Made by a program: the position numbers and the translations under genes
The notes under the pieces: model-generated
Told to the model about the DNA's origin: nothing
What the model saw: only the letters and a program-made list of their open reading frames with translations
Databases searched by the model: none
Shown: positions 1-8,761 of the stretch, in pieces
How the letters are laid out: each line of letters starts with the position of its first letter
How positions within the stretch are numbered: the first letter of the stretch is position 1
Assembly: GCA_963836375.1 (NCBI GenBank)
Contig: CAWIJK010000001.1
Span: forward strand, 434,001-498,000
DNA: 64,000 nt
DNA from: CAWIJK01 sp963836375
GTDB lineage: Bacteria > Actinomycetota > Acidimicrobiia > Acidimicrobiales > RAAP-2
Direction: 5' to 3'

Positions 1-918
1 CCCATCGAAGAGGCCGGCTGGGCCGCCCTGCCCGAGCCGCTGACCGAGTCGGCCGGGTTGGCGGCGCCGCTCCTGGCCGAGACGGCGGCCGCCGCCGCCC
101 GGGGGGCGGGATCGAGCTCGCTGGTCGAGCGGTGGCTCCCCCTCGTCGCCGGGGGCCAGGCGGTGGCCACCGTCGGCGGGATCGACATCGGGCGCGCCGG
201 CCTGCGTTCGGCCACCGAGCCCGCCCCCGACATCACCCAGGGCACGGTGCGCACCCCGCGGGTGGTGGGAGCGGCCCGAGCCGACCTCGCCCTCCTGGCC
301 GTCGCCCTGCCGGGGTCCGGCTGGCAGCTGCACCTCGTCGAGGCCGCCTCGCAGTGGACGGTGGCCACGCCCTCGGTCGACGGCACCCGGGACCTCGGTA
401 CCGTCGAGTGGTCACCGTGGCCCCACACCCTGATCGCCTCGGGCGAGCGGGCCGAGGCGCTGCTCGGCGCGCTGGCCGACCGGGCCGCGGTGTTCAGCGC
501 CGCCCAACTCCTCGGCCTGGCCGACCGCATGATCACCATGGCGGCCGACTACGCGCGAGAGCGCCACCAGTTCGGGCGGCCGATCGGCAGCTTCCAGGCC
601 GTCAAGCACCTCCTGGCCGACGCCCGGGTCAGGCTCGAGTTCGCCCGGCCGGCCACCTACCGGGCCGCCGACTCGGTGGCCCGGGGATTGGCCGAGCGCG
701 CCGCGCACAGCTCGATGGCCAAGGCCCTGGCCTCCGACGCCGCCGACCGAGCGGCACGGGTGGCGCTCCAGGTCCACGGGGCGATCGGCTACACCTGGGA
801 GTGCGACCTGCACCTGTGGATGAAGCGGGCCTGGGCGCTCTCGTCGGCCTGGGGGGACGCTCCGACCCACCGGGCGCGGGTCCTCGACGCCGCCACGGCC
901 GAGCTGGCCGTCGGCTGA
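1..918 (+). CDS. Acyl-CoA dehydrogenase, C-terminal part (5' end outside window)
   Basis: The reading frame is open from the first base, so the start lies upstream; 305 residues are visible. The C-terminal acyl-CoA dehydrogenase domain is clear: a helix with ERHQFGRPIGSFQAVKHLL near residue 183 and the late motif VHGAIGYTWECDLHLW near residue 259. The family oxidises acyl-CoA to the trans-2-enoyl-CoA with FAD. The GYTWE-type ending resembles the smaller subunit of actinobacterial heteromeric FadE enzymes used for steroid or branched-chain substrates, but the substrate cannot be read from sequence. It converges on the hydrolase gene at 944-1756 with 25 bases between stop codons. Confidence 0.93.
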   Translation, partial: PIEEAGWAALPEPLTESAGLAAPLLAETAAAAARGAGSSSLVERWLPLVAGGQAVATVGGIDIGRAGLRSATEPAPDITQGTVRTPRVVGAARADLALLAVALPGSGWQLHLVEAASQWTVATPSVDGTRDLGTVEWSPWPHTLIASGERAEALLGALADRAAVFSAAQLLGLADRMITMAADYARERHQFGRPIGSFQAVKHLLADARVRLEFARPATYRAADSVARGLAERAAHSSMAKALASDAADRAARVALQVHGAIGYTWECDLHLWMKRAWALSSAWGDAPTHRARVLDAATAELAVG

Positions 919-943
919 GTCAGGACCGGGCCCCTCGGTCCGT

Positions 944-1756
944 TTAGGCCGGTAAGAAGTCGGTCAGCAGCCGGTTCACCGTGCCGGGATCCTCGAGCTG
1001 CATCCAGTGCCCCGGTCCCTCCACCCGCTCGTAGCGCCAGGGGCCGGCCACCTGCTCGGCCGACCGCAGCATCTGGGCCTCGGTGAGGGCGAAGTCGCCG
1101 GTGCTCCACAGCCCCATCGTCGGCGCCTGGATCTCGGGCAGGACGACCGGCGGGTCGACCAGGCTCTCAGGGGGGATGTTCGCCCGGTACCAGCTGAGGG
1201 CCGAGGTGAGCGACCCGTCGCGCTCGAGGTCGGCGATGACCGCGTCCTCGTCGGGGTGCCGGGCCCAGGCCCGGAAATTGGCCCAGCCGTCGTCGGACAA
1301 CCATCGCTCGGCGATCCCCTCGAAGTGGAAGAGGAGCATGTACCACGACAGGACCTGCTGGGGGTAGCCGACCGAGGCGAAGGCACTCGGGTGGCCGACC
1401 GAGAGAGCGGCGAGGTGGTCGACCCGGTCAGGTAGCAGGGAGCCGAGCACCCAGGCCACGGCCGAGCCCCAGTCGTGGCCGACCACGTGGGCCCGCGCGA
1501 TCCCGAGGTCGTCGAGCACGGCGACGACGTCACCGGCCAAGAAGGGCAGCGAGTAGGACGCCACCTCGGCCGGTTTGTCCGACGCGCCGTAGCCCCGCTG
1601 GTCCACGGTGATCACCGAGAACCCCGCCCCGGCCAGCGCCGGCACCTGGTGGCGCCAGAGCCGGCGGGAGTCGGGGAACCCGTGCAGCAGGACCACCGGG
1701 CGTCCCTCGCCCGTCACCTCGTAGTCGATCCCGACCCCGCCGCTGTCGACCCGCAT
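944..1756 (-). CDS. Alpha/beta hydrolase, epoxide hydrolase-like
   Basis: 270 residues. An HGFPDS oxyanion-hole motif lies at residues 25-30. The nucleophile elbow is GHDWGSA, giving Asp95 as the probable nucleophile, and GHWMQLEDP near the C terminus supplies the catalytic His at about 250. An Asp nucleophile with HGxP fits soluble epoxide hydrolases and haloalkane dehalogenases rather than serine esterases. The ATG is preceded by a strong GGGAGGTGA Shine-Dalgarno. The stop of the FAD enzyme gene (1791-3206, same strand) is about 35 bases upstream, so the two are probably cotranscribed. The physiological epoxide or halide substrate is unknown. Confidence 0.9.
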   Translation of the reverse strand: MRVDSGGVGIDYEVTGEGRPVVLLHGFPDSRRLWRHQVPALAGAGFSVITVDQRGYGASDKPAEVASYSLPFLAGDVVAVLDDLGIARAHVVGHDWGSAVAWVLGSLLPDRVDHLAALSVGHPSAFASVGYPQQVLSWYMLLFHFEGIAERWLSDDGWANFRAWARHPDEDAVIADLERDGSLTSALSWYRANIPPESLVDPPVVLPEIQAPTMGLWSTGDFALTEAQMLRSAEQVAGPWRYERVEGPGHWMQLEDPGTVNRLLTDFLPA

Positions 1757-1790
1757 GCTGGCTCACCTCCCGCCGCCGTCCGGCGGCCCC

Positions 1791-3206
1791 TCAGCCCGCG
1801 ACGGTCGCGAGCAGCTCCTGGCGGCTGGGCCCCACCCGGGCCTCGTCGCGACTGTGGGCCCGGGCAGCGCTGACCCTGTCGGCCACCCCGGGGCCGGCCA
1901 TCACGTCGCCCACCCGCTGGTGGACGCTGGCCACCCGGAGGAATGCCCGGAGGAGCTCGGGGTCCTGGCCGATCGCCGACTCGAGGCCCTTGGCCGCCTC
2001 CCACTCGGGGTCCTCGGGTTCGTAGGGGACGCCGTCGACCTCGGCCTGGACCTCACCCAGGCGGAGGCGGTCGTAGGTGTTGGTGTCCTCGTACCAGCCC
2101 CCGACCGACTCGTCGGTGGCCACCGCCCACTCGCTGGCCACCCGGTGGGGGTCGTCGATGGGCACGTCGCGCAGCAGGTCCCGGAGGGCCAGCGCGTGCA
2201 GCAACCCGATGGCCGCGCCCCGCCCGAGCGACGGGTTGGTGCAGGCCCACGAGTCGCCGACGGGGAGCACGCCGGTGACGACCGGCTCGCCGTCGACGAC
2301 GAGCGAGCGCCGGCGGTCCGCGATCTTGGCCATGACCGCCACCGCGTCGTCGAGGGGCTCGGCGTCGATCCAGTGGGCGCAGCCCGGCAGTGCCCGGACC
2401 GTCCTCACCCAGCGGTCCGGGTCGCGCAGCGGCCGCAGCGCGCCGTCGGCGGCACTGGCCACCAGGACGACCGACCAGGTCCCGTTGTCGGCGGGCAGGG
2501 TGAGCGCGCTGAGGCTCCCGTAGGTTTGGGCCAGCCCGGCGATCATCGGCGGCAGCTCGCCGTCGTCGGAGCGGAAGTGGCGGCCGAAGTAGACGAAGCC
2601 CGAGTCGTCACCTTCCTCGGACGGGGTGCGGCCTCCGGCCGCCGTCACCCACCCCGGCAACGGCGAACGCCGGCCGGTGGCGTCGACGACGAGGTCGGCC
2701 TCGAGCTCGCTCCCGTCCTCGAGGGCCACGCCGGTCACGTGCGGCACGCCCGGGCCGGTCGACGCACCCGCCCGCAGGGCGCGCACGGCAGCGCCCCGCC
2801 GGACGGTGATCGCGTCGTGCGCATCGGCCACCGATGCCAGTGCCGCCTCGGCCACCGGACGGCGGGCCGTGAGGGCGACCAGCTCGTCGTCCCCGTCCCG
2901 CGGGCCCCCGGTGATGGCGTCGGGGATGACGCCGATCATGTCGAAGCGCCGGGCCCCGGCCGCCCCGAGCGCGCCGGCCACCGCCGGCAGCTCGGCCTCG
3001 ACGATCGCCCGGAAGCGAGGTTGGAGGTAGTGGGGAAGTCGGAACTGGTTCACGCCGCGGCGTTCCCACAGCTCCCAGGCGTCGGCGGGGTCCGGCGGGG
3101 GGGACGGGTCCCGCTCGAGCACCGTGAGCCGGTGGCCGTCGGCGGCCAGCAGCAAGGCCGCCGACATCCCGATCAGACCCGCCCCGCTCACCACGATGTC
3201 GGCCAC
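1791..3206 (-). CDS. FAD-dependent oxidoreductase (monooxygenase/halogenase-like)
   Basis: 471 residues from the GTG at 3206, chosen because GAAGGGGAAACAGG just upstream is a good Shine-Dalgarno and the Rossmann motif GAGLIGMS follows within ten residues; an in-frame start at 3293 would add an Arg-rich leader. A GAGxxG dinucleotide fold, VVDATGR in mid-protein and a GDSWACTNPSLGRG flavin motif (about residue 295) place it with flavin monooxygenases, halogenases and geranylgeranyl-reductase-like enzymes. No transmembrane segment is evident. It heads a two-gene unit with the epoxide-hydrolase-like gene and is divergent from ada-alkA. The monooxygenase plus epoxide hydrolase pairing suggests epoxidation and ring-opening of an organic compound, which is inference. 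Confidence 0.85.
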   Translation of the reverse strand: MADIVVSGAGLIGMSAALLLAADGHRLTVLERDPSPPPDPADAWELWERRGVNQFRLPHYLQPRFRAIVEAELPAVAGALGAAGARRFDMIGVIPDAITGGPRDGDDELVALTARRPVAEAALASVADAHDAITVRRGAAVRALRAGASTGPGVPHVTGVALEDGSELEADLVVDATGRRSPLPGWVTAAGGRTPSEEGDDSGFVYFGRHFRSDDGELPPMIAGLAQTYGSLSALTLPADNGTWSVVLVASAADGALRPLRDPDRWVRTVRALPGCAHWIDAEPLDDAVAVMAKIADRRRSLVVDGEPVVTGVLPVGDSWACTNPSLGRGAAIGLLHALALRDLLRDVPIDDPHRVASEWAVATDESVGGWYEDTNTYDRLRLGEVQAEVDGVPYEPEDPEWEAAKGLESAIGQDPELLRAFLRVASVHQRVGDVMAGPGVADRVSAARAHSRDEARVGPSRQELLATVAG

Positions 3207-3322
3207 CCTGTTTCCCCTTCGGCTCGCCCGACCGGAACGTACCAGCGTCTCGTTCCGACCGTCCGACCTCCATGTCCGATTCCCGCCAGACACCGGCCCC
3301 CGTCGGTGGCAGCATTCGGGGC

Positions 3323-4810
3323 GTGATCGAGGACTTCGAGCGCTGCTACAGGGCGGTGCACTCGCGCGACCCCCGCTTCGACGGGTGGTTCTTCACCGCC
3401 GTGACCTCGACGCGGATCTACTGCCGGCCGAGCTGTCCGGCCCGCACCCCCAAGCGGGCCAACGTCGCCTTCTACCCGAGCGCTGCCGCCGCGCAGCAGG
3501 CGGGCTTCCGGGCGTGCCTCAGGTGCCGCCCCGACGCCGCCCCGGGTTCGCCGGCGTGGAACGGCCGGGCCGACGTCGTGGCGCGGGCGATGCGGCTGAT
3601 CGCCGACGGCGTGGTCGACCGAGAGGGTGTCGGCGGGCTAGCGGCCCGCCTCGGGTACAGCCAGCGGCAGCTCAACCGGCAGTTGGTGGCCGAGCTCGGG
3701 ACCGGCCCGATCGCCCTGGCCCGGGCGCAGCGGGCGCAGACGGCCCGCATCCTGATCGAGACGACCGATGTCCCGATCACCCACCTGGCCTTCGCCGCCG
3801 GCTTCGCCAGCGTCCGCCAGTTCAACGACACCATCCGGGCGATCTTCGCCAGGACGCCCACCGATCTGCGCCACCGGCGACCGACGACGGCTGGCCCGGA
3901 GCGCGGGCCGTCGCCGGCCAGCCGCCAGGGCGGTGCCATCGGGCTCCGGTTGGCCTGCCGGGCCCCGTTCGCCGGTCGACCGCTCCTGGACTTCATCGGC
4001 CAGCGGGCCGTTCCCGGCGTCGAGTCGTTCGTCGGCGGTGGGTACCGTCGTAGCTTGCGCCTCCCCCACAGCGACGGGGTGGTGGCCCTGACCCTCGACG
4101 ACGGGTGCGTGCGGGCGACCCTCCGGTTGGGCGACCTGCGCGATCTCACGACCGCGGTGACCCGGTGCCGTCGCCTCCTCGACCTCGACGCGGACCCGGT
4201 CGCCGTCGACGACGTGCTGGCGCGCGACCCGGCCCTCGGCCCGATGGTCCGGGCGGTGCCGGGCCGGCGGGTCCCAGGCACCGTCGACGGCTTCGAGCTG
4301 GCCGTCCGGGCGGTAATCGGCCAGCAGGTGTCGGTCCGAGGAGCCCGGACGGTGGCCGGGCGCCTGGCCGAGGCCGCCGGCCGCCCCCTGGCGGTCCCCG
4401 ACGACATACTCACCCACGTCTTCCCGGGCGCCGCCGAGCTGGCCTGCGCCGACCCGGGGTCCTTCCCGATGCCCCGGGCCCGGGGGCGGGCCCTGGTCGC
4501 CCTGGCCGAGGCGGCGGCGGGGGGCGACCTGGTGGTCGACCCGGGCTCGGACCCCGGCGAGCTGCGAGCCCGCCTGGTGGCGATCCCCGGGATCGGTCCC
4601 TGGACGGCCGAGTACATCGCCATGCGGGCCCTCGGGGACCCCGACGCCTTCTTGCCGACCGACCTCGGGGTCCGGCGGGCCGTCACCCGGCTGGGCCTGG
4701 GCGACGAGCCCAAGGCCCTCGTCGAGCGGGCCGAGCGCTGGCGACCCTGGCGCGCCTACGCCCTCACCCACCTGTGGGACCACCCCGACGACCTCAAGGA
4801 GACAGCATGA
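3323..4810 (+). CDS. alkA: Ada-AlkA fusion: methylphosphotriester sensor, AraC-type regulator and 3-methyladenine glycosylase
   Basis: 495 residues from the GTG at 3323. Residues 1-75 form the Ada zinc domain with four Cys (RIYCRPSCPARTPK, then CLRCRPD), which takes methyl groups from phosphotriesters. Residues 85-185 form an AraC-type helix-turn-helix region. Residues 205-495 are AlkA with an HhH-GPD segment (IPGIGPWTAEYIAMRAL) and the catalytic Asp in PTDLGVRRA. The layout matches the Mycobacterium tuberculosis ada/alkA gene, which likewise precedes ogt. Its stop overlaps the next ATG (ATGA), so repair of alkylated bases and O6-alkylguanine should be coupled. Methylation of the Ada domain probably activates this promoter, as in Ada systems. 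Confidence 0.95.
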   Translation: MIEDFERCYRAVHSRDPRFDGWFFTAVTSTRIYCRPSCPARTPKRANVAFYPSAAAAQQAGFRACLRCRPDAAPGSPAWNGRADVVARAMRLIADGVVDREGVGGLAARLGYSQRQLNRQLVAELGTGPIALARAQRAQTARILIETTDVPITHLAFAAGFASVRQFNDTIRAIFARTPTDLRHRRPTTAGPERGPSPASRQGGAIGLRLACRAPFAGRPLLDFIGQRAVPGVESFVGGGYRRSLRLPHSDGVVALTLDDGCVRATLRLGDLRDLTTAVTRCRRLLDLDADPVAVDDVLARDPALGPMVRAVPGRRVPGTVDGFELAVRAVIGQQVSVRGARTVAGRLAEAAGRPLAVPDDILTHVFPGAAELACADPGSFPMPRARGRALVALAEAAAGGDLVVDPGSDPGELRARLVAIPGIGPWTAEYIAMRALGDPDAFLPTDLGVRRAVTRLGLGDEPKALVERAERWRPWRAYALTHLWDHPDDLKETA

Positions 4811-5379
4811 CCACCCCACCCGTGACGACCCCCGCCGCCACCGCCCGGCGGCGAGTCGCCCGGGCGCCCCGGACGCCCCGGGCACAGGGCCCGGCGCCCA
4901 CCTCGCGCCTCGTGCTCGACAGCCCGGTCGGCCCGCTCGTCCTCATGGGCGACGAGGAGCGCCTGACCCTGCTGGTGTTGCCCGGGGCCCCCGAGGGCCG
5001 GTGGGCGGGGACGCCGGCGGGGCCGCCGAGCGCCCCGGTCCGCCGGGCGGCCGACCAGCTGGGCGAGTACTTCGAGGGGGGGCGCACCCACTTCGACCTG
5101 CCACTGGCGCCCCACGGCACCCCCTTCCAGCGCAGCGTGTGGTTCGCCCTGGCCGAGATCCCCTACGGCACCACCATCAGCTACGGCGACCTGGCCCGAC
5201 GGGTGGGGCGACCCAGCGCCTACCGGGCCGTGGGCCAGGCCAACGGGGCCAACCCCCTGCCCATCGTCCTCCCCTGTCACCGGGTCGTGGCCACCGGCGG
5301 GGGGATCGGCGGCTACGGCGGCGGCCTCGCCCTCAAGCGCCGATTGCTCGCCCTCGAGTCGGGCCACCCGCCGGGCTGA
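4807..5379 (+). CDS. ogt: Methylated-DNA--[protein]-cysteine S-methyltransferase
   Basis: 190 residues. The active-site motif PCHRVV (acceptor Cys) is followed by a G-rich GGGIGGYGGG loop, and the DNA-binding motif RAVGQANGANP precedes it. It repairs O6-alkylguanine by irreversible methyl transfer to the Cys. The first 35 residues are Pro/Arg/Thr-rich and not part of the conserved fold. The start ATG overlaps the stop of ada-alkA by four bases, so translation is coupled to it. Confidence 0.96.
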   Translation: MTTPPVTTPAATARRRVARAPRTPRAQGPAPTSRLVLDSPVGPLVLMGDEERLTLLVLPGAPEGRWAGTPAGPPSAPVRRAADQLGEYFEGGRTHFDLPLAPHGTPFQRSVWFALAEIPYGTTISYGDLARRVGRPSAYRAVGQANGANPLPIVLPCHRVVATGGGIGGYGGGLALKRRLLALESGHPPG

Positions 5380-5412
5380 CCGACCGTGGCGTCCCCGTGG
5401 CACACTCGGGCC

Positions 5413-6222
5413 ATGGAGACCCCCGAGAGCGTGCGCCAGACCCTCAGCCTCGAGGGCAGGGTGGCCGTCGTCACCGGGGCGGGGAGCGGGATCGGCCGGG
5501 CGACGGCCGAGGTGCTGGCCGGGGCCGGGGCCACCGTCTACTGCGCCGACGTGGTCGAAGAGGCGGCGGCCGAGACGGCCTGGTCGATTGAGGGCGCCGG
5601 GGGGAAGGCGCTGGACCGCTCGGTCGACGTCTCGGACCTCGAAGAGCTCAACGAGCTGGTCGACGAGGCGGCGTCCGCCCACGGCCGCCTGGACATCATG
5701 TGCAACATCGCCGGGGTGATGAGCGAGTCCAAGATCCTCGACCTCACCGAGTCCGACCTGGACCGGATCCTGGCCGTCAACCTCAAAGGGGTCCTCTTCG
5801 GCTGCCAGGCGGCCGGGCGGGTCATGGTCGCCCAGGGCTCGGGCAGCATCGTGAACATGGCCTCGACGGCGGCGCTGGCCCCGGCCCCCCAGATCGGCGC
5901 CTACGCCATCACCAAGTCGGCGGTGGTCCAGCTGACCCGGACCATGGCCATCGAGGTCGGGCGCAAGGGGGTGCGGGTGAACGCGGTGGCCCCCGGCTTC
6001 GTGCCCACCAACATGACCGGCCGGTACTACGTCCGGGCCGACGGCACCGTCGACGAGGAGCTCAAAGAGCAGGTGCTCGAGCCGATGCGCCGGTTCGCGC
6101 CGCTCGGGCGCGTCGGCGAGCCGGCCGACATCGCCTACTGCGTGTTGTACCTGGCGTCGGACGCCGCCAGCTTCTTGACCGGCCAGCTCCTCAGCCCCAA
6201 CGGCGGGGTGGCGATGCACTGA
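5413..6222 (+). CDS. Short-chain dehydrogenase/reductase (SDR)
   Basis: 269 residues from the ATG at 5413; an in-frame ATG at 5386 is possible but the upstream residues are not SDR-like. Motifs in order: TGAGSGIG at residues 21-28 (NAD(P)-binding), CNIAGVMS (NNAG-type structural motif), Ser in MASTAAL, YAITK (catalytic Tyr and Lys) and the VAPGFVPTNM loop. An acidic residue after the second beta strand (ADVVEEA) suggests NAD(H) preference. It probably oxidises a secondary alcohol in the surrounding catabolic cluster; the substrate is unknown. Confidence 0.93.
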   Translation: METPESVRQTLSLEGRVAVVTGAGSGIGRATAEVLAGAGATVYCADVVEEAAAETAWSIEGAGGKALDRSVDVSDLEELNELVDEAASAHGRLDIMCNIAGVMSESKILDLTESDLDRILAVNLKGVLFGCQAAGRVMVAQGSGSIVNMASTAALAPAPQIGAYAITKSAVVQLTRTMAIEVGRKGVRVNAVAPGFVPTNMTGRYYVRADGTVDEELKEQVLEPMRRFAPLGRVGEPADIAYCVLYLASDAASFLTGQLLSPNGGVAMH

Positions 6223-6304
6223 GCAGCGCGCCGGGTCCCGGTCCCCGTCCAGATGCCCTGGTCGCGGCCCCGGGCCGCATCTGATGCCCCGTCAGACAGC
6301 GCGC

Positions 6305-6310
6305 TACGCT
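6305..6310 (+). promoter_or_regulatory. Candidate leaderless -10 element (TACGCT)
   Basis: TACGCT ends seven bases before the ATG of the amidohydrolase gene. This is the spacing of actinobacterial leaderless promoters (TANNNT), where transcription starts at the start codon. No Shine-Dalgarno is present before this ATG. Confidence 0.5.
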
Positions 6311-6317
6311 CGGGCCC

Positions 6318-7520
6318 ATGGCCGAACTGCCGCTCATCGTCTCGGTCGACGACCACGTCGTCGAGCCCCCCACCGTCTGGCAGGACCGGCTGCCGGCCAA
6401 GTACGCCGAGGTCGGCCCGCGGATCGTGCGGGCCCCCATGGGGGAGATCACGTTCCTCGGGGGCAAGCTCACGGTCAAGCCGGGCAGCAAGGGCAACCCT
6501 ACCGACTGGTGGTACTACGAGGACCTGAAGCGCCCGCTGCTCCGCGTCGACTCGGCCGTCGGCGTCCCCCGCGACGAGGTGACGATGAAGGGCATCACCT
6601 ACGAGGACATGCGCCCCGGCTCGTACTCGGTCAAGCCCCGGCTCGAGGACATGGACCTCAACCACATCGAAGCGGCGCTGTGCTTCCCGACGTTCCCCCG
6701 CTTCTGCGGTCAGACCTTCACCGAGGCCAAGGACAAAGAGCTCGGGCTGCTCTGCGTCAAGGCGTACAACGACTGGATGGTCGAGGAGTGGTGCGGCCCC
6801 GAGTCGGGGGGCCGCCTCATCCCCCTGACCCTCATCCCGCTGTGGGACGCGGCGCTGGCCGCCGCCGAGGTCCGGCGCAACGCCGGCCGGGGCGTGCGCG
6901 CCGTGTGCTTCAGCGAGATCCCCCCCTATCTCGGCCTTCCGAGCGTCCACGACCCCGGGCACTACTGGGACCCGTTCTTCGCCGCCTGCGAGGAGACCGA
7001 CACGGTGGTCAACATGCACATCGGCTCGTCGTCGAAGATGCCGTCCACCTCGGCCGACGCCCCGCCGGCCGTGGGGTCGACCCTGACCCACACCAACGCC
7101 GGCTTCTCGATGGTCGACTTCTTGTTCTCCGGCGTGTTCGTCCGCTTCCCCAGGCTCAAGATCGCCTACTCGGAGGGCCAGATCGGGTGGATCCCCTACA
7201 TCCTCGAGCGGGCCGACCGGGTCTGGGAGGACAACCGGGGCTGGGGCGGCGTGGCCGACATCGTCCCCAACCCGCCGTCCACCTACTTCAAGGACCACAT
7301 CTGGGGCTGCTTCTTCGACGACGCCCACGGGCTGCGCTCGGTCGACGAGATCGGCGAGGACAACATCACCTACGAGTCGGACTACCCCCACTCGGACTCG
7401 ACCTGGCCGAACACGGCCAAGATCGCCGAGGAGCAGATGGCCGGACTGACCGACGAGCAGCGGCGCAAGATCGTGCGGGGCAACGCCATCAAGCTCTTCG
7501 GCCTCGACCTGGTCGCCTGA
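6318..7520 (+). CDS. Amidohydrolase 2 family protein (ACMSD-like metal-dependent hydrolase/decarboxylase)
   Basis: 400 residues. The N-terminal SVDDHVVEPPTVW metal-binding motif, a central NMHIGSSS His and the C-terminal ESDYPHSDSTWP Asp/His motif are those of the amidohydrolase_2 TIM barrel. Members hydrolyse or decarboxylate cyclic or aromatic acids; many actinobacterial paralogues sit, as here, among acyl-CoA dehydrogenase genes and are uncharacterised. Translation probably begins on a leaderless message (element at 6305-6310). Two acyl-CoA dehydrogenases follow 40 bases downstream, likely in one operon. Confidence 0.9.
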   Translation: MAELPLIVSVDDHVVEPPTVWQDRLPAKYAEVGPRIVRAPMGEITFLGGKLTVKPGSKGNPTDWWYYEDLKRPLLRVDSAVGVPRDEVTMKGITYEDMRPGSYSVKPRLEDMDLNHIEAALCFPTFPRFCGQTFTEAKDKELGLLCVKAYNDWMVEEWCGPESGGRLIPLTLIPLWDAALAAAEVRRNAGRGVRAVCFSEIPPYLGLPSVHDPGHYWDPFFAACEETDTVVNMHIGSSSKMPSTSADAPPAVGSTLTHTNAGFSMVDFLFSGVFVRFPRLKIAYSEGQIGWIPYILERADRVWEDNRGWGGVADIVPNPPSTYFKDHIWGCFFDDAHGLRSVDEIGEDNITYESDYPHSDSTWPNTAKIAEEQMAGLTDEQRRKIVRGNAIKLFGLDLVA

Positions 7521-7560
7521 GGCCACCGGGGAGCAGACCGGCCCCCGGGCCGTCGCCGAC

Positions 7561-8757
7561 ATGGACCTCCGCTACTCGCCGGCCGAGGAGCAGTTCCGGG
7601 CCGGGCTGCGGGCCTGGCTGGCCGAGGCGCTAGCGACGCTCGGGCCCAAGCCCGACCCCGACGACTGGCCCGGCCGGCGCGCCTACGACACCGCCTGGCA
7701 GCGGCGGTTGGCCGAGGCCGGCTACGCCGGGGTCGACTGGCCGGTCGAGGGCGGCGGCCGGGGGGCCAGCCCGGTCGAACAGCTCATCTACCTCGAAGAA
7801 CTGGAGCGGGCCCACGCCCCCTACGTCGGGGTGAACTTCGTCGGCCTCTTGCACGCGGGCCCGACCATCGCGGCCGAGGGCACCCCCGAGCAGCGGGCCC
7901 GCTACCTGCCGCCGATCCTGCGGGGCGACGAGGTCTGGTGCCAGGGCTTCAGTGAGCCCGACGCCGGGAGCGACCTGGCCTCGCTGCGCACCAGCGCCGT
8001 GCGCGACGGGGACGACTACGTGGTCAGCGGGTCCAAGATCTGGACCAGCCACGCCGAGGTGGCCGACTTCTGCGAGCTCCTGGTGCGCACCGGGCCCGAC
8101 GAGACCAAGCACCGGGGCATCAGCTGGCTCATCATGGCGATGGACGCCCCGGGCATCGAGATACGCCCGCTGCGCACGATCGCCGGGTCCACCGAGTTCG
8201 CCGAGCTGTTCTTGGACGGGGTCCGGGTGCCGGTGGCCAACCGGGTGGGCGAGGAGAACGACGGGTGGCGGGTCACCATGGTGACCCTCAGCTTCGAGCG
8301 GGGCACCGCCTTCGTCGGCGAGCTGCTCCAATCGATGGAGCTGGCCGGCAGCCTGCGGCGGCTGAACGACCGGCTGGCCGCCGCCGGCGCGCCGGACTGC
8401 TCGGTGGCCATCGGCCGGCTGGGCGCCGAGCTCGACGCCCTCTGGGCGCTGACCCGGCGCAACGTCTCCCAGGCGGCCCGGACCGGGGTGCCCGGGATCG
8501 GGGGCAGCGTGTTCAAGCTGGCCTTCTCCGAGTTGCGCCAGCGCCTGGGGGAGCTCGGCACCGAGCTGGCCGGTCGGGCCGCCCTGGTCTGGGACGAGCT
8601 CGACGGCCTGGAGGTCTCGGCCTCGGCCGGGGGGCCGGGGAACCGCGAGCTGGTCGACACCTGGGTCAACGGGTTCTCGCGCACCATCGCCGCCGGCACC
8701 TCCCAGATCCAGCGCAACATCGTGGCCGAACGCATCCTCGGCCTGCCCAAGGGTTAA
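7561..8757 (+). CDS. Acyl-CoA dehydrogenase (large subunit type)
   Basis: 398 residues, a full-length acyl-CoA dehydrogenase: QGFSEPDAGSDLASL in the middle domain, KIWTSHAEVADF, and C-terminal AAGTSQIQRNIVAERILGL. The position of the catalytic Glu in medium-chain enzymes (YEGT) is Ala here (AAGT), as in many actinobacterial FadE proteins that carry the base elsewhere or act in heteromers. The next acyl-CoA dehydrogenase gene starts four bases after its stop, so the pair probably forms an alpha2beta2 enzyme like the steroid side-chain ChsE dehydrogenases. Substrate is inferred only. Confidence 0.93.
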   Translation: MDLRYSPAEEQFRAGLRAWLAEALATLGPKPDPDDWPGRRAYDTAWQRRLAEAGYAGVDWPVEGGGRGASPVEQLIYLEELERAHAPYVGVNFVGLLHAGPTIAAEGTPEQRARYLPPILRGDEVWCQGFSEPDAGSDLASLRTSAVRDGDDYVVSGSKIWTSHAEVADFCELLVRTGPDETKHRGISWLIMAMDAPGIEIRPLRTIAGSTEFAELFLDGVRVPVANRVGEENDGWRVTMVTLSFERGTAFVGELLQSMELAGSLRRLNDRLAAAGAPDCSVAIGRLGAELDALWALTRRNVSQAARTGVPGIGGSVFKLAFSELRQRLGELGTELAGRAALVWDELDGLEVSASAGGPGNRELVDTWVNGFSRTIAAGTSQIQRNIVAERILGLPKG

Positions 8758-8761
8758 CGCG

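Noticed and set aside
1755..3326. A 523-codon plus-strand reading frame
   Set aside because: It is antisense to the FAD enzyme, whose motifs and ribosome site are clear.
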